DNA of 64,000 bases, from positions 2,294,001 to 2,358,000 of the forward strand of contig JAKSGN010000003.1 in the NCBI GenBank assembly GCA_024180945.1, read 5' to 3'. The notes below the pieces were generated by a model that made no database searches, was not told the DNA's origin, and saw only the letters and a list, made by a program, of their open reading frames with translations. Position numbers and translations under genes: made by a program. The stretch comes from Macrophomina tecta. Its lineage: Eukaryota; Ascomycota; Dothideomycetes; Botryosphaeriales; Botryosphaeriaceae. Below are positions 32,256 through 43,398 of this stretch, one piece after another. Numbering within the stretch: the first letter of the stretch is position 1; every line of letters begins with the position of its first letter.

Positions 32256-33803
32256 AGGAAGAGAAAGAGAGGGAGTGGAGGGGAGAGCTTGGGGAGGGGG
32301 AAGTCCGGTATTTAAGCGGTTATAAATTATTTCTCTTTTCGACATCACGCTATTCCAGACTTCTCACCTTCCTTGTGTTTCAGAGACTTGGCTATTCGTG
32401 ACGTGTTCCACTCTGAGCGCGCACGCTCTTTCTGCCTAAGGGGGGGGGGGGGGCATGCGGACAGCAAAATCATATACACTACAAAATGAGTACCCCGGGC
32501 AGATTGCCCATTACAACATCATGGGAATACATGCGTGTTCATAAATGTTTAGAGAGTGTAATCGCATTTCCATCTGTATGAATGCTTCTACTCCCCACCG
32601 AGAAGAGTAGATATAATAAGGCGGTTATTGCTTGTTGGGTAGGTTTCGCAAAGCGTAGATTTTTGTATTCCATGTGTGGGTTCTCGATTACCGGATTCCC
32701 AGTACTTGTTTTTTTTTTTTTTTTTTCAATGTTCAGCTGCCCGCATATGTACGCATTTTACTGCAGCGACTCCGTATTAACCTTGATGAGGGCTTCAGCG
32801 GGGCGAATTAAGTGGGTCAGCCATTTACTTGCGCGGTGTTTCCCCATATACTCCGGGTTGTTACTGTGCAAGGCGTTTCTCGCCTTACAAAGGTCATGCC
32901 GTACGCACATAACGCTTCCACAACACAGTATTTAGTGCCTAGCGTATGCTCAGACATTCATAGTTTTAGTAACTGCCTGAGCGCCATGTGGAAATATGAC
33001 GCACTGAAAGCATTCAGAGGCAGCAAAATGCTCTGCTGCCCATGGTCTGCTGCCCTAAACGGTCGTACATGGTTTGGATTAGCCGGCGTCCATATCGCGC
33101 CATTGTCTCAAGGTTATAAAAGCTGCAGGAGCACAAACCCAAAAAAGGCAGAGAATACGACTGCGCCTCAGCTGACGAAAATCCGTGGTTTTAGTAGAGG
33201 AGCAGTTCGTTGGGATTAGGTTGGGACATGAAACGAGACGGCGCTGTCTGATTCGTCGCATCCATTCCTCTTCACCACATAACCTTGCTGCACCGCCTAT
33301 GCACTGCTTTCTAGAACGGCGTCTGCCCGTTGTCGCTGTTCGTTCCGACTTGATCAGAGATTCGGCGTTGCATTTCTCTTCTTGAATGAGGCACGGCTGA
33401 TGTTCTGCAAATGGAAGGATCAATCACTGCCGATCTGCGCCCCCTGAAGATCTGCAGTGGATCCGCACTGAGCGATCTTAGAGTGTGGCTTCAATGCCAA
33501 CCAGGAAACACCAGTTCGAACACCGATTTCCCATGGACTACAGATCCCGAGCATCCCGCGAAAGTTTTTTGGTAGCCTACCCTACCCGGTTAAGGCCTCA
33601 CAGGAGCTTACTCCGCAGATAAATATGAAAAGACCGTGAATGACATCAGTAGCATCGTTGTGGAGATGGAAGAGGCAGCGGAATAAGTACATTGTACAGC
33701 CTGTTGAATTCGAACGCCACGCACTATCTTTTGTACCTTCGTCAGTCTTCATACAATCTTTCAGATTCGGCTCTATCTTCCCGTCCACCCTTGCCGCTCG
33801 GAT
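32256..33803. other. Intergenic with G- and T-homopolymers
   Basis: 1.5 kb without a supported gene, containing 14 consecutive G at 32440-32453 and 18 T at 32709-32726. Frames such as 32582-32935, 32812-33219 and 33079-33423 have no motif. The final few hundred bases must be the GMC oxidoreductase promoter. Confidence 0.5.
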
Positions 33804-36347
33804 ATGCCATACTTTGATCCACTATCTCTTACGACCTTATTCGCTCTTTCCAGCTTCGCATGTGGCAGGCCTATTAACGACACTCTCCTTGAAGAATATG
33901 ATTACATTAGTATGAACACCCACCAATTCCCTGGAGACATGCTAATCATCTATCACTAGTTGTGGGCGGAGGTCAGTCAAAGCAAACGGCTACATTTCAC
34001 TCCACGAACTAATCTTGCGCGGCAGGTCCCAGCGGCTTGACCGTCGCCAACCGTCTGTCCGAAGAACCCAACGTAACGGTCCTGGTACTAGAGGCTGGTC
34101 CGGTCGACCAAGACGAAGAATGGATGCGCGTGCCCTTCTTCATCGGCAATGACCCGAATCCACCCGCTGACGCCTTATCCGGCCATCTGGACTACGATTG
34201 GAACTTGGGAACAGAGCCGCAAACCTACTTAGACGGCAAATCACGACACTATCCCCTTGGGCGCGGCCTCGGAGGCGGATCTCTAGTAAATGGGATGTTG
34301 TGGAATAGGGGTAATGTGGATGACTACAACGACTGGGCTACTCTCGGAAATCCTGGCTGGTCGTGGAATGATATGCTTCCGTACTTCCAAAAGGTAAAAC
34401 CGGGATAGGCTGGTTCGGCATGAGACATCTGTATACGGTAAATGAAAGGGCCTGAGCTAATTCGAGGTGTACTTGCACAGAGCGAGCGTTTCTCGAGCGA
34501 TGTGTCCCCCGAATCTGCCGCACAGTATGGAATCGGCCATGATGACAGTGTGCACGGCACCAGTGGCGCTATCAATGTCAGTTTCCAGCAACACTTCTAC
34601 ACAGCATCCGCCAACTTTTACTCGGGACTGGGAGAGCTGGGAATACCCAACGCCGGAGATACCAATGCCGGCCTCACCGCTGGAGCGTCTTTCCTGCCGC
34701 TGTCGATAGACTCCAGCACCAAGACTCGGGCTGATGCCCGGAGATCTCACTACGACCCTGTCGCCTCACGCGACAACCTATACATCTCGACCGGCCAGTT
34801 TGCGACTCGCCTGAACCTGGAAGGCGTCACCCAATCCGACGAAGAGAGGACGGTCTCCGCCTCGGCCGTAGGTCAAGGTTCGCAGCCCGGCCTCAAGCTC
34901 AACAGCATCATCAACAGCTTCCTCGACAACCTCAACATCTTCAACCTCTTCCCCAGCCAAGGCCTCGATGACCTCTTCGGGCTCAAGACTCGCAGCGCCC
35001 GTCCACGCCTTCCACCGCAGCACCAGCAACGCCGCAGTACCAGCAGACTGAAGAGGGCGCCATCACCCTCCCCCCTCCCCTCCTCCCCGCTCCGCATCAC
35101 CAGCGTCGAGCACGCCGCCACCGCCTCCTCCCCACGCGCCACCACCCGCGCCCGCCGCGCCGTCATCCTCGCCGCCGGCGCCATCCACACGCCGCTGCTA
35201 CTCCAGCACTCGGGCATCGGCGACGCGTCTTTTCTCGCCTCGCTCAACATCACGCCTGCAATCGACCTGCCCGGCGTCGGCCACAACTACCAGGACCACT
35301 TCATGATCGCCACCAACGCGCCGTTCCGGAGCGCTTCCTACGTCGCGCCGAAGGGCTACGGCGCCGACGCGAGCGCGGACGCTGCCAACAGGGCCGCGTT
35401 CTGGGCGAACCATAGCGGCGCCTGGACGGCGGGCCCGCCGAATGGCGTGGCGTTTCCGTCGCTGGTGGGCGTGGCGCCGGAGAAGGCCGCGGGCATCGCG
35501 GAGGCGGCGGGGCAGCAGGGCGAGGGCATGTACCTGGCGGAGGGGGTGGATGACACGGTGGTGAAGGGGTGGGAGGCGCAGAAGCGGTTGTTGGCCGGAG
35601 CGCTGCGCGAGGCGAACCGCTCGCAGTTTGAGATTCTGAACGACAACGCGGGGCATTTTACGTGGAGTTTGATGAAGCCGTTCAGCCGCGGGCAGGTGCG
35701 GGTCCGGTCGAGGGATCCGTTTGATGTGCCGGCCATTGATCCGAGGTAGGTTGGACGGTGTTTCTGGGAGGATGCGCGCGGTGCGGAGCGGGGCATCGGC
35801 GGGGAGATGGAGCCGCTTTCTCGGGGCTACGCTCAGCCAGGGATTTGTTTGCTTCACGAGCCGGCGGAATGGGGCTGACGGGAAGCACTCGACAGATACG
35901 GCGCGAATCCGACCGATCTCTCCTTCTTCGCTGAAGCCCTGCGCTTCAACCACCGCCTCCTGGCCACACGCGCCATGCAGCAGCTGCAGCCCGACGAGCA
36001 GTACCCGACGGCGGACGTGGTGGCTGACGACGCCAAACTGACGGACCTGATCAAGCAGGCCATCTTCACCGAGTACCACCCCACCGGCACCGCCAGTATG
36101 CTGCCACTCGGCCTCGGTGGTGTGGTCGACGCCCGCTTGAAGGTATATGGCACGCAGAACCTAAGGATCGTGGATTCGAGCATCATGCCGATGATTCCGG
36201 CGGCGCATCTGCAAGCGTGCGTCTACGCGGTTGCGGAGAAAGTAAGTAGACCACGATGACGCTTTTGAGGCGGTGAATGGAGGTGTGTTGCTGACTGCGA
36301 GATTGTTGGGCGGGTAGGCTGCGGATTTGATCAAGGAGGACGCGTAG
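33804..36347 (+). CDS. Secreted GMC (glucose-methanol-choline) oxidoreductase
   Basis: An FAD-dependent extracellular alcohol or sugar oxidase/dehydrogenase. A signal peptide (MPYFDPLSLTTLFALSSFAC) precedes LLEEYDYI and, after two short introns, the FAD dinucleotide motif IVGGGPSGLTVANRL. Then come VLVLEAGPVD and HYPLGRGLGGGSLVNGMLWN (GMC signature 1). Next are ERFSSDVSPESAAQYGIG and the second signature ILAAGAIHTPLLLQHSGIG. The C-terminal exon has EYHPTGTASMLPLGLGGVVD and IPAAHLQACVYAVAEK, giving the His/His catalytic pair of aryl-alcohol-type enzymes. Introns lie near 33892-33958, 33973-34025, 34394-34480, 35745-35896 and 36242-36318. Between GQFATRLNLEG and RITSVEHA there are roughly 80 extra residues (Ser/Pro/Arg-rich), which is unusual or could contain an unspliced intron. 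Substrate unknown. Confidence 0.87.
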
Positions 36348-37149
36348 GGCGTACGGAAGTGCAAGCGAAAATGCCGCGTGCAGTGCAGCGTGGAGAGATT
36401 ATGGCGGCCAGGCTTAGTGGATCCGGACTACTGGTGGAGTGGCGTGTGGATCCGACCAAGGATGTGAAGTCGTTGATCATATCGAAGTACGGGAGTGGAT
36501 GGTTTCGGCCCGAAGTGCATGGCAGCCGTCGGTATATAGAGTAGAAATGAAGTGTATGGGGAATAGATGATACGGTGTTCAGGGCCGCGATGGCTGGCCA
36601 TGGTGCAAAGAGGCAAGGTGGAGTGCTGGGAGGGTGACGTTGTGGATGAGGCGGGAGACGCGCCGGGCGAGTTGTCGGGAACGCGCGCGGGAGGCGTCAG
36701 CATGAGATTATCCCACTTCTCTCGCCTTTCCCCTCCTTGCTCCATCAAGCACGAATCCGAGAGATCCACGTGGTCGCCCAAGACAAGATGCCGAACATGG
36801 ACCAGGTGCGATGTCCTTCAAATAGGGCTATAGGGCGACCCGAGTATCCGGCAGTCCGGCATCATGTCCACCACGAAAAGCGGCCAGCTATCCTCCCTTG
36901 CCGACCCAATCTAGAAGCTTGTCATGACGCCGACCCAGCGAGGAATGAGCAGGAACATGGCGCGGAAAAATCGACCAGTAGACCTGCATCCAAGGTGAAG
37001 ATAAAAGCAGGAAGAAGCCCACAGGCCGCGTAGCCGTTCCACCCCGCTTACCGAGGCGCGGCTGCTGTGCCGCCTCAGCCCTCAAAAAGCCATCTCGTCC
37101 GTTTCCAGCAGTCATCATCGCATTCTTTGTCCGAGCGTTCTGCGCCACC
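36348..37149. other. Intergenic
   Basis: 802 bp between two plus-strand genes. Overlapping short frames (36428-36781 minus, 36567-36833 plus, 36888-37151 minus) have no motifs. Nothing else supported. Confidence 0.45.
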
Positions 37150-37659
37150 ATGGCCTCGACGACCTACCCGGCGAACTGCCCCTGCGGACGCATCCAGTTC
37201 ACCGTCACTCTTCCTGACACCCGTCGTTCGTTGCAATTGCTCAATCTGCACTAAGAACGGCTATCTGCTGGTGTATCCCAAAGTGGCCGATGTCCATTTC
37301 GTCTCTGGAGAGGGTCGCTTAAGCGAGTACTTGTTCGGAAAGAAGAACAAGCCGCGCAGGTTCTGCATGCTGTGTGGCACCAGCATTCTGACTGATTTCT
37401 CGAGGTCCGACTCGGACGTGGAAAGGGAATTCACTGCCGTAAATGTGGCGTCACCACCCGACAAACACCACGACGTCAACTGTCGCTGATGCTTTGAAAG
37501 ATTCGGACTTTCCAGAGCATCGAGGATATCATGCCGAAGCTCACCTTTCGCGAGGTTGACGGCAAGAATAAATTGGATCCGCCGTACTCAATAGGCACAA
37601 TCATGCCTTGTGTCCATTCCGTACAGCCGAAGAGATGCATCGAAGATCAAGACCTATAG
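37150..37659 (+). pseudogene. GFA/CENP-V-domain zinc protein, apparently frameshifted
   Basis: Members of this family bind zinc through Cys pairs and resemble glutathione-dependent formaldehyde-activating enzyme. MASTTYPANCPCGRIQFTVT runs from 37150 in one frame. The next family block, VVRCNCSICTKNGYLLVYP, is in the following frame (37228 onward). The two are only a few codons apart (about 37203-37225), too close for an intron, and no GT..AG pair lies between them. The linker is also about five residues shorter than I expect, so a small deletion is likely. Downstream the frame is good: LFGKKNKPRRFCMLCGTSIL and EFTAVN, then a plausible intron (37447-37500) to IRTFQSIEDIMPKLTFREVD and a stop at 37657. 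A real coding break, a sequencing error or an unusual splice are all possible. Confidence 0.7.
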
Positions 37660-39263
37660 AGATGAACTTTTCGGCCAATAAGGTACCCGTTATCTTGGAA
37701 TGACGCGCTCTCAATTCAATGCGGGGGTCCTGCGTAGTATTTGCTCCCATGCTCATCTATGCGGCTGGTTGTTAGAGGCTAGCCGCTCAAATATGGTGGC
37801 CGCAAATTGCTCTTTTCAATAAGCTTTCGGTAGCGTCAACTCCGCTGGTCCAACACCAACTCTATTGAAACCGCACCAGTGCAGCCCTAAAGCGTTCCTC
37901 ACACAATTGCCAAACATTCACTTGATGACCTCATGCGTGAGAAGTATGTTGACGGTATGCCTGATTGCCTCAGCTCACCGTAAGCTTACCATTCGCATTG
38001 TCGTATGTTGCTTGCAACCTCTCACGCTATGTATTACCATTCAACTAGCTCACAGGTCGTTGTGTTGGAACATAAATCAATCAATTCGCACTGAATCTAA
38101 GTGCGGCGTCGTGCTTTTTTCGGTCCAACACGTTGCAACTAAGCATGTATTCTCATCTTCCGGTCTGGTAAGAGTGAATGGCTTTGCCACCCTGTCGGAC
38201 CTTTCGTATCCCTTAGGCCCGGCAAAACGGCCCTATTGCCAAAAAAAAAATCGTTATTCAGGCCCCCCAAAGCGGATGAGGCTTCTCTGAAGTCTTTGCG
38301 GCTTCGCTGCATGATCTGCGTCACAAGGGCTGTCCCTGAGTAGCACGTCAAAGGCATAGCATAAATTGAAGATACGTCAGTTTCTGCATCGAGGCGCGTA
38401 ATTGTACAAGCTCGCACATCTCTATACCATCACGTGCGGGAAAAGCCTTCCGACAACCCAAATCGTCCTCGAAAGGAAAATAGCGTACGCACTATGGCAC
38501 GATGTTGGGTTCGAAGTCAAGATATTGACATGGCGCGCCAATGCGGAAACTGTCGGCCGCTTCAAACTCTTCGTCGACACTCCGCTGACGCTGTGCCATT
38601 CGTACCACCCTTGCAGGTTTTCTTTTTTCGATTCCTGGAAGCACCCTGGCCGATGGATGTTTGCTTTGTTTCGGATACTCCCGCGCGCTATCGCCTCGAG
38701 AGGGCATTCGCCCCGTGTCGATACCAGACGGACGGTTCCGGATATGATGACGACCGCAGCGGCTGCGGAAGGAAAAGAGACAGACATGGTGGGGTAGACA
38801 CGGACAGCAGCATAATCTTGGCAGCCGACGTGCCTCCCGTCATATGCGGAATCCTTCGAGAACATGGCGGCAGAGACTCCGGTACCTGACGCCAACGCCG
38901 CTAAGTTGCCGACAAGAATGCTTAGTGGTTGGGCAAGCCTTTGCTCGTATCTTGCACGCCGCCTTCGCCTTCCCGACAAGGAAATTAGTGGGTATGGGCG
39001 ATAAGGACCTGCCGAAAGGGGCTTAACGTGAGGCTCCCGCGTCGGCGATTAAGGCCGACCATCAGCGAAACATCGGTCGTCCTATGCCAGGAGAGGCATC
39101 TCGCAGCTGGACATGTCGCCTGCGCCGACCCCGCTGTAGCACGAGATGTCAAAGCGCATCACACCATGACAAGCTCGCCGTGGGGTTAAATACCGCTCGC
39201 CGCGCCCTTCTTACGGCCTCCCCCAGCTCGGCCTCCGTCTTTTGCTCCGCCGGTAGCAGCACA
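37660..39263. other. Intergenic; promoter of the sedolisin gene at its right end
   Basis: 1.6 kb with no supported gene. The frames at 38422-38979 (minus) and 38402-38797 (plus) overlap and carry no motif. An A-run lies at about 38241-38249. A TATA-like GTTAAATA sits about 80 bp before the sedolisin ATG. Confidence 0.45.
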
Positions 39264-41229
39264 ATGGTTCGTCTCACGGCTCTCCTCTCCCTCGCCGCCG
39301 CGGCGCAAGCTCTGGCCACCCCGATCCGCGCGCGCTCGCCGTACGCGGTGAAGGAGACGCACTATGTGCCTCGCCAGTGGTCTAACGCCGGCCGCGCCCC
39401 GGACAGCCATGTGCTTCATCTGCACATCGGTCTGAAGCAGGCCAAGTTCGACGAGCTTGAGAGACACTTGTACGAAGGTAGGCCGCAGCAGCATCATCCC
39501 CTGCACGAATCATGCTGACCGCTATACGCACAGTGTCTGACCCGGATCATCACCGCTACGGACAGCACCTCAGCGTGGATGATGTCAATGAGCTGATCAA
39601 GCCGTCCAGCGAAGCACTGGACCTTGTCCACGAATGGCTCAGCGAGAGCGGTGTCGATCCCTCGTCCCTGAGATACAGCCCCGCGCAGGACTGGATCGAC
39701 GTTGCTCTGCCTGTCTCGACCATTGAGCAGCTGCTCGACACCGAGTACAGCGTCTACGAGCACGAGGACGGAAGCAGACTCATTCGCACCTCCAAGTGGT
39801 CTCTCCCCCAGCATTTGCACGAGCATATCGATGCAATTCAGCCCACCACTTCGTTCATGCGCGCCGGTGCTCGCGCCAGCGATGCCCTGGAGCTGGCCCC
39901 TTGGATCCCGCCCAGCTACACTCCTCCGAGCAACACAACCATCGCGAAGGTTTGCAACGTCAGCTCCGTGACCCCTGAGTGCTTCCAGAACCTCTACAGC
40001 ACCAAGGGCTACACTCTGCAGACCAACAAGAGCAAGGTCGGCTTCACCAACTACCTCGGCGAGATTCCCATCCGTCCAGATACCGAGAAGTTCCTCCGCA
40101 AGTACCGTCCCGATGCCGTTGAGGATGCCCACACCTTCACCCAGACCTCGATTGCGGGCGGTCCCGTGCAAGACGGCCCCTTGAACTACACGCAGGCTGA
40201 GGATGGCATTTCGAGGGAGGCAAACCTCGACGTGCAGGCCCAGTCCGGCATTGCTGGCCCAATTCAGATCAACTCCTGGTCCACGGGCGGCAGCCCGCCT
40301 TTCACCCCTGACTTGAGTACTCCCACCAACACCAACGAGCCCTACCTCGTCTGGCTCAATTACGTCCTTGCTCAGAAAGACCTGCCCCAAGTCATCAGCA
40401 CCTCTTACGGCGACAGCGAGCAGACCGTGCCCGAAGCCTACGCCAAGAAGGTGTGCTCGCTCTTCGCCCAGCTCGGTGCCCGCGGCATCTCTGTCCTCTT
40501 CTCCAGCGGCGACGCTGGTGTCGGCGTCAACGGAACCTGCATCAGCAACGACGGCAAGAATACCACCGCGTTCAGGCCCGACTTCCCTGCCAGCTGCCCC
40601 TACGTGACTACCGTCGGTGCCACCCACCAGTTTGAGCCCGAGGTTGTGGCGTACCGCCCGTCGTACACCGACGCCGCGGGCAGGGTGCACGACGTGTACT
40701 CCAGCGGCGGTGGCTTCAGCAACTACTTCGCCCGTCCTGCCTACCAGGACGCCGTCGTGTCGTCCTACATCAAGAACCTCAACGGCAAGTACGACGGCCT
40801 CTACAACAAGAGTAAGTACTTCCTCCTAGATATTCGCGTGTCACACCCACTTCAAAACAAGATTACTGATCTCTTACCGCAGCCGGACGCGCCTACCCGG
40901 ATATCGCCGCCCAAGGCCAGTACTTCGCCTACTTCTGGAACGGCACCGAGGGCGTCATTTCAGGCACCTCGGCCTCGACGCCTCTGCACGCCGGCATCCT
41001 GGCGCTGGTCAACGATGCGCTGCTCGCCAAGGGCAAGCCCACTCTCGGCTTCTTGAACCCCTGGCTCTACAAGAAGGGCTACAAGGCCTACACTGACGTC
41101 ACGGGCGGCAGCGCCGTCGGCTGCTCGACGGAGGGTTTCCCCGCCACGGAAGGCTGGGATCCCGTCACGGGTTTTGGCACGCCTATTTTCCCGCTGCTAG
41201 TCGAGGAGGCGGTTGGAAAGAAGGCGTAG
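39264..41229 (+). CDS. Secreted sedolisin (S53 serine-carboxyl peptidase)
   Basis: An acid-active extracellular protease made as a pro-enzyme. The signal peptide is MVRLTALLSLAAAAQALA. The propeptide domain contains SDPDHHRYGQHLSVDDVNEL and TEYSVYEHEDGSRLIRTSKW. The catalytic domain holds the Glu/Asp pair in SREANLDVQAQSGIAG, the oxyanion Asp in ISVLFSSGDAGVGVNGTC, the motif YSSGGGFSNYFARPAYQ and the nucleophile Ser in VISGTSASTPLHAGILALVN. The C-terminal calcium site is suggested by AYTDVTGGSAVGC and GWDPVTGFGTPIFPLL. Intron 1 (39477-39533, donor GTAGGC) and intron 2 (40812-40881, donor GTAAGT) both restore frame. Full length is about 613 residues, normal for the family. Fungal members act as tripeptidyl-peptidases or endoproteases; which one applies cannot be told here. 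Confidence 0.93.
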
Positions 41230-41616
41230 GAGTGAGTTAAGTAATGAAAATATGATCATGATGATGGTTATCCAACGAGGATACCTTGTTAAATCTATGC
41301 GTCCAGATGCTATGTGCCATAACTCGCCCTCCCCGTGCAATCTTGTATCACTTCGGCATTGTATGTACGTGGCTTGCTATGCTTCCAAGAGAAACGTCAA
41401 CTCCCGCAGCAACCCAGTGATGACGTGATTGCCCACTCGCTCACCCATGCTGTGGCACCAACATTCTAACCCTTATGAAACACGTCTCTGGTAAGATGGA
41501 CAGTTTACTTTATGGAAATATATCTACATTACCATCTCGGCACGCAAATTCCGCAGTTGAAAAGAAAAAAAAATTAAAAAAAAGGGATATCGACTACGAC
41601 CCTCCATCCATCCCTC
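41230..41616. other. Intergenic, convergent 3' regions
   Basis: The 387 bp between the sedolisin stop and the stop of the disrupted FAD monooxygenase. An A-rich run lies at 41562-41583. No gene seen. Confidence 0.5.
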
Positions 41617-43061
41617 CTACCCTCTCACCGCCTCCCAAAACGCCTCCTTCGCCCCCTCCGCATCTCCCACCAAATCAACATCCCAAATCCAGTCGAACCT
41701 CCCCTGCAACGCCCGTTTCAACTCCTCCAAATCATCACCGACCCCCGCGCCCTCCAAGTCCCACACGCGCCCCAGCTCCGCACTCGTCTCCACCACGCGC
41801 TGCGTCCGCGGCAGCCGCACCGCTTCGTACGCGTCGAGCGCCGCCTGCAGCTGCGCCGCGTCGCGCACCTCCGCCAGCACCGCGCACAGCACGTACGCGT
41901 CCTCGAGCGCCATGGCCGCGCCCGCCCCCTGGTGCGGCGTCGACGCGTGCGCGGCGTCGCCCGCCAGGCAGATGCGCGCGCGCGTGTAGCGCGGCGCCGG
42001 CGGGTGGTGGTGGAAGAGGGCGTGCGCGGCCTTGGTGTCCATGGCGCGGACGAGGCGCTGGATGGGCGGGCAGAAGGCCGAGAAGTCGCGGGCGAGCTGG
42101 GCGGCGGTCGGTGGCATGTCCCACGTGGGCGCCGTCCAGGCCGGGGCGCTGGCGAAGGCGGCGACTGTTTGGCGAGGGGGTTGGGTGCGCGCGTTAGCTT
42201 GGGTCCGGGACGGTCGGGGGTGGGTGTTTTAGGAGAGGATGGGAGTACGGGCTGTTTGCGCGGGCAAGGGGGGAGAATGGGGAGGGGAACCATGATGGAT
42301 GGTTTCTTTCGCCTTTGCTTTTCTTTTTCTTTTCTGCTCTTTTTCTTTCTTTCTTTTTTGTCTTTCTCCTGGGGAGGGGCGGCTTACTGTTCATCAGCGT
42401 GCCCTTCTCGATCGGATACGTCACGACGTGCCCGTGGTGTCCAAGGTACAGCTGGTTGTTTAGCGCCAGCTCCTCGCCGACGATCTCGACCGCCTTGTCG
42501 GCGGCCAGCAGCCCGCGGTAGGCGTACTTGCCGCTGAAGCACGCGTTCGCGGCCGCGTGCTCCTCGCCCAGCAGGACCTGCCGCGCGCGGCTCTTGACGC
42601 CGTCGCAACCGATGACGGCGTCGTGGACGGCCGCGCTGCCGTCGCGGAACGCCAGCAGCACGCGCCCGTCCGCCTGCGGCGTGATGTCGTCGAGCCGCTT
42701 GTTGAACTTGGTCATGCCGTCGGGGACGAGGCTGCATAGTAGTTCGAGGAGACGGGCGCGGTGAACCGTGAGCAGCCCGTTGGGCGCTTGCACCGAGTAG
42801 ACGCTGGCGGGGAGGCCGCTGCTGTCGTCAGGTGAGACGCCGTTTATGGACACGCCTCGTCGCGCTTCCATGAAGTTGTTCTTCTTGCTGGGCCAGGCGT
42901 TGGTCATGGTGATTTTGTCGACCTCTTTCTTCATTTCCGGTGAGATGAGGTGCAGTGCTTTCAGGGCATTGGGGGCGAGTCCGAGGCCGACACCGGTCTC
43001 GTAGAAGGCATTGGCGGCCTCGTATATGGTCACTGCGATGTTGGCCTGCAGAAGGCCAATT

Positions 43062-43069
43062 GCGACGGC
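43062..43069. repeat. Left target-site duplication GCGACGGC of the first hAT
   Basis: Identical to 45795-45802. On the minus strand it reads GCCGTCGC, part of the monooxygenase codons for Ala-Val-Ala. Confidence 0.95.
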
Positions 43070-43090
43070 CAGACATCCCAGTAATAAATA
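43070..43090 (+). repeat. Left terminal inverted repeat of the first hAT
   Basis: CAGACATCCCA, then G, then TAATAAATA. It matches the reverse complement of 45774-45794 at 20 of 21 positions (G against A at position 12). Confidence 0.92.
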
Positions 43091-43398
43091 TATATTTATT
43101 ATTAAGGGCATATTTATTGTTAAGCTTTTCCATAAGGATAATAATATAGACGCTGCCAATAAATATATATTGTTAACTATTAATAATATAGGCCCACTAT
43201 TTTCCAGCGCCAATTCCCCCAGAGTGTTTCAGATTAAATTGCAGTCTTGTACGCATATTACTGCTTATCAGGCCTCTAGATAGGAGGTGAACTCCAATGT
43301 TTGTAACTCCTAGCAACCGAAACTGCTGCCTCGCCATACCCGTCACGTTGCAAGTACGCAGTTCGTAATACATCAGCGACATATCTCTACACACGACA

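Noticed and set aside
38500..38530. GGTTCGAAGTC resembling a tRNA B-box
   Set aside because: No matching A-box or cloverleaf arms around it.
38422..38979. 185-codon minus-strand frame
   Set aside because: Overlaps equally long plus-strand frames and has no recognisable domain.
41475..42197. 240-codon plus-strand frame rich in Pro/Arg
   Set aside because: Antisense shadow of the GD-motif exon of the split FAD monooxygenase.
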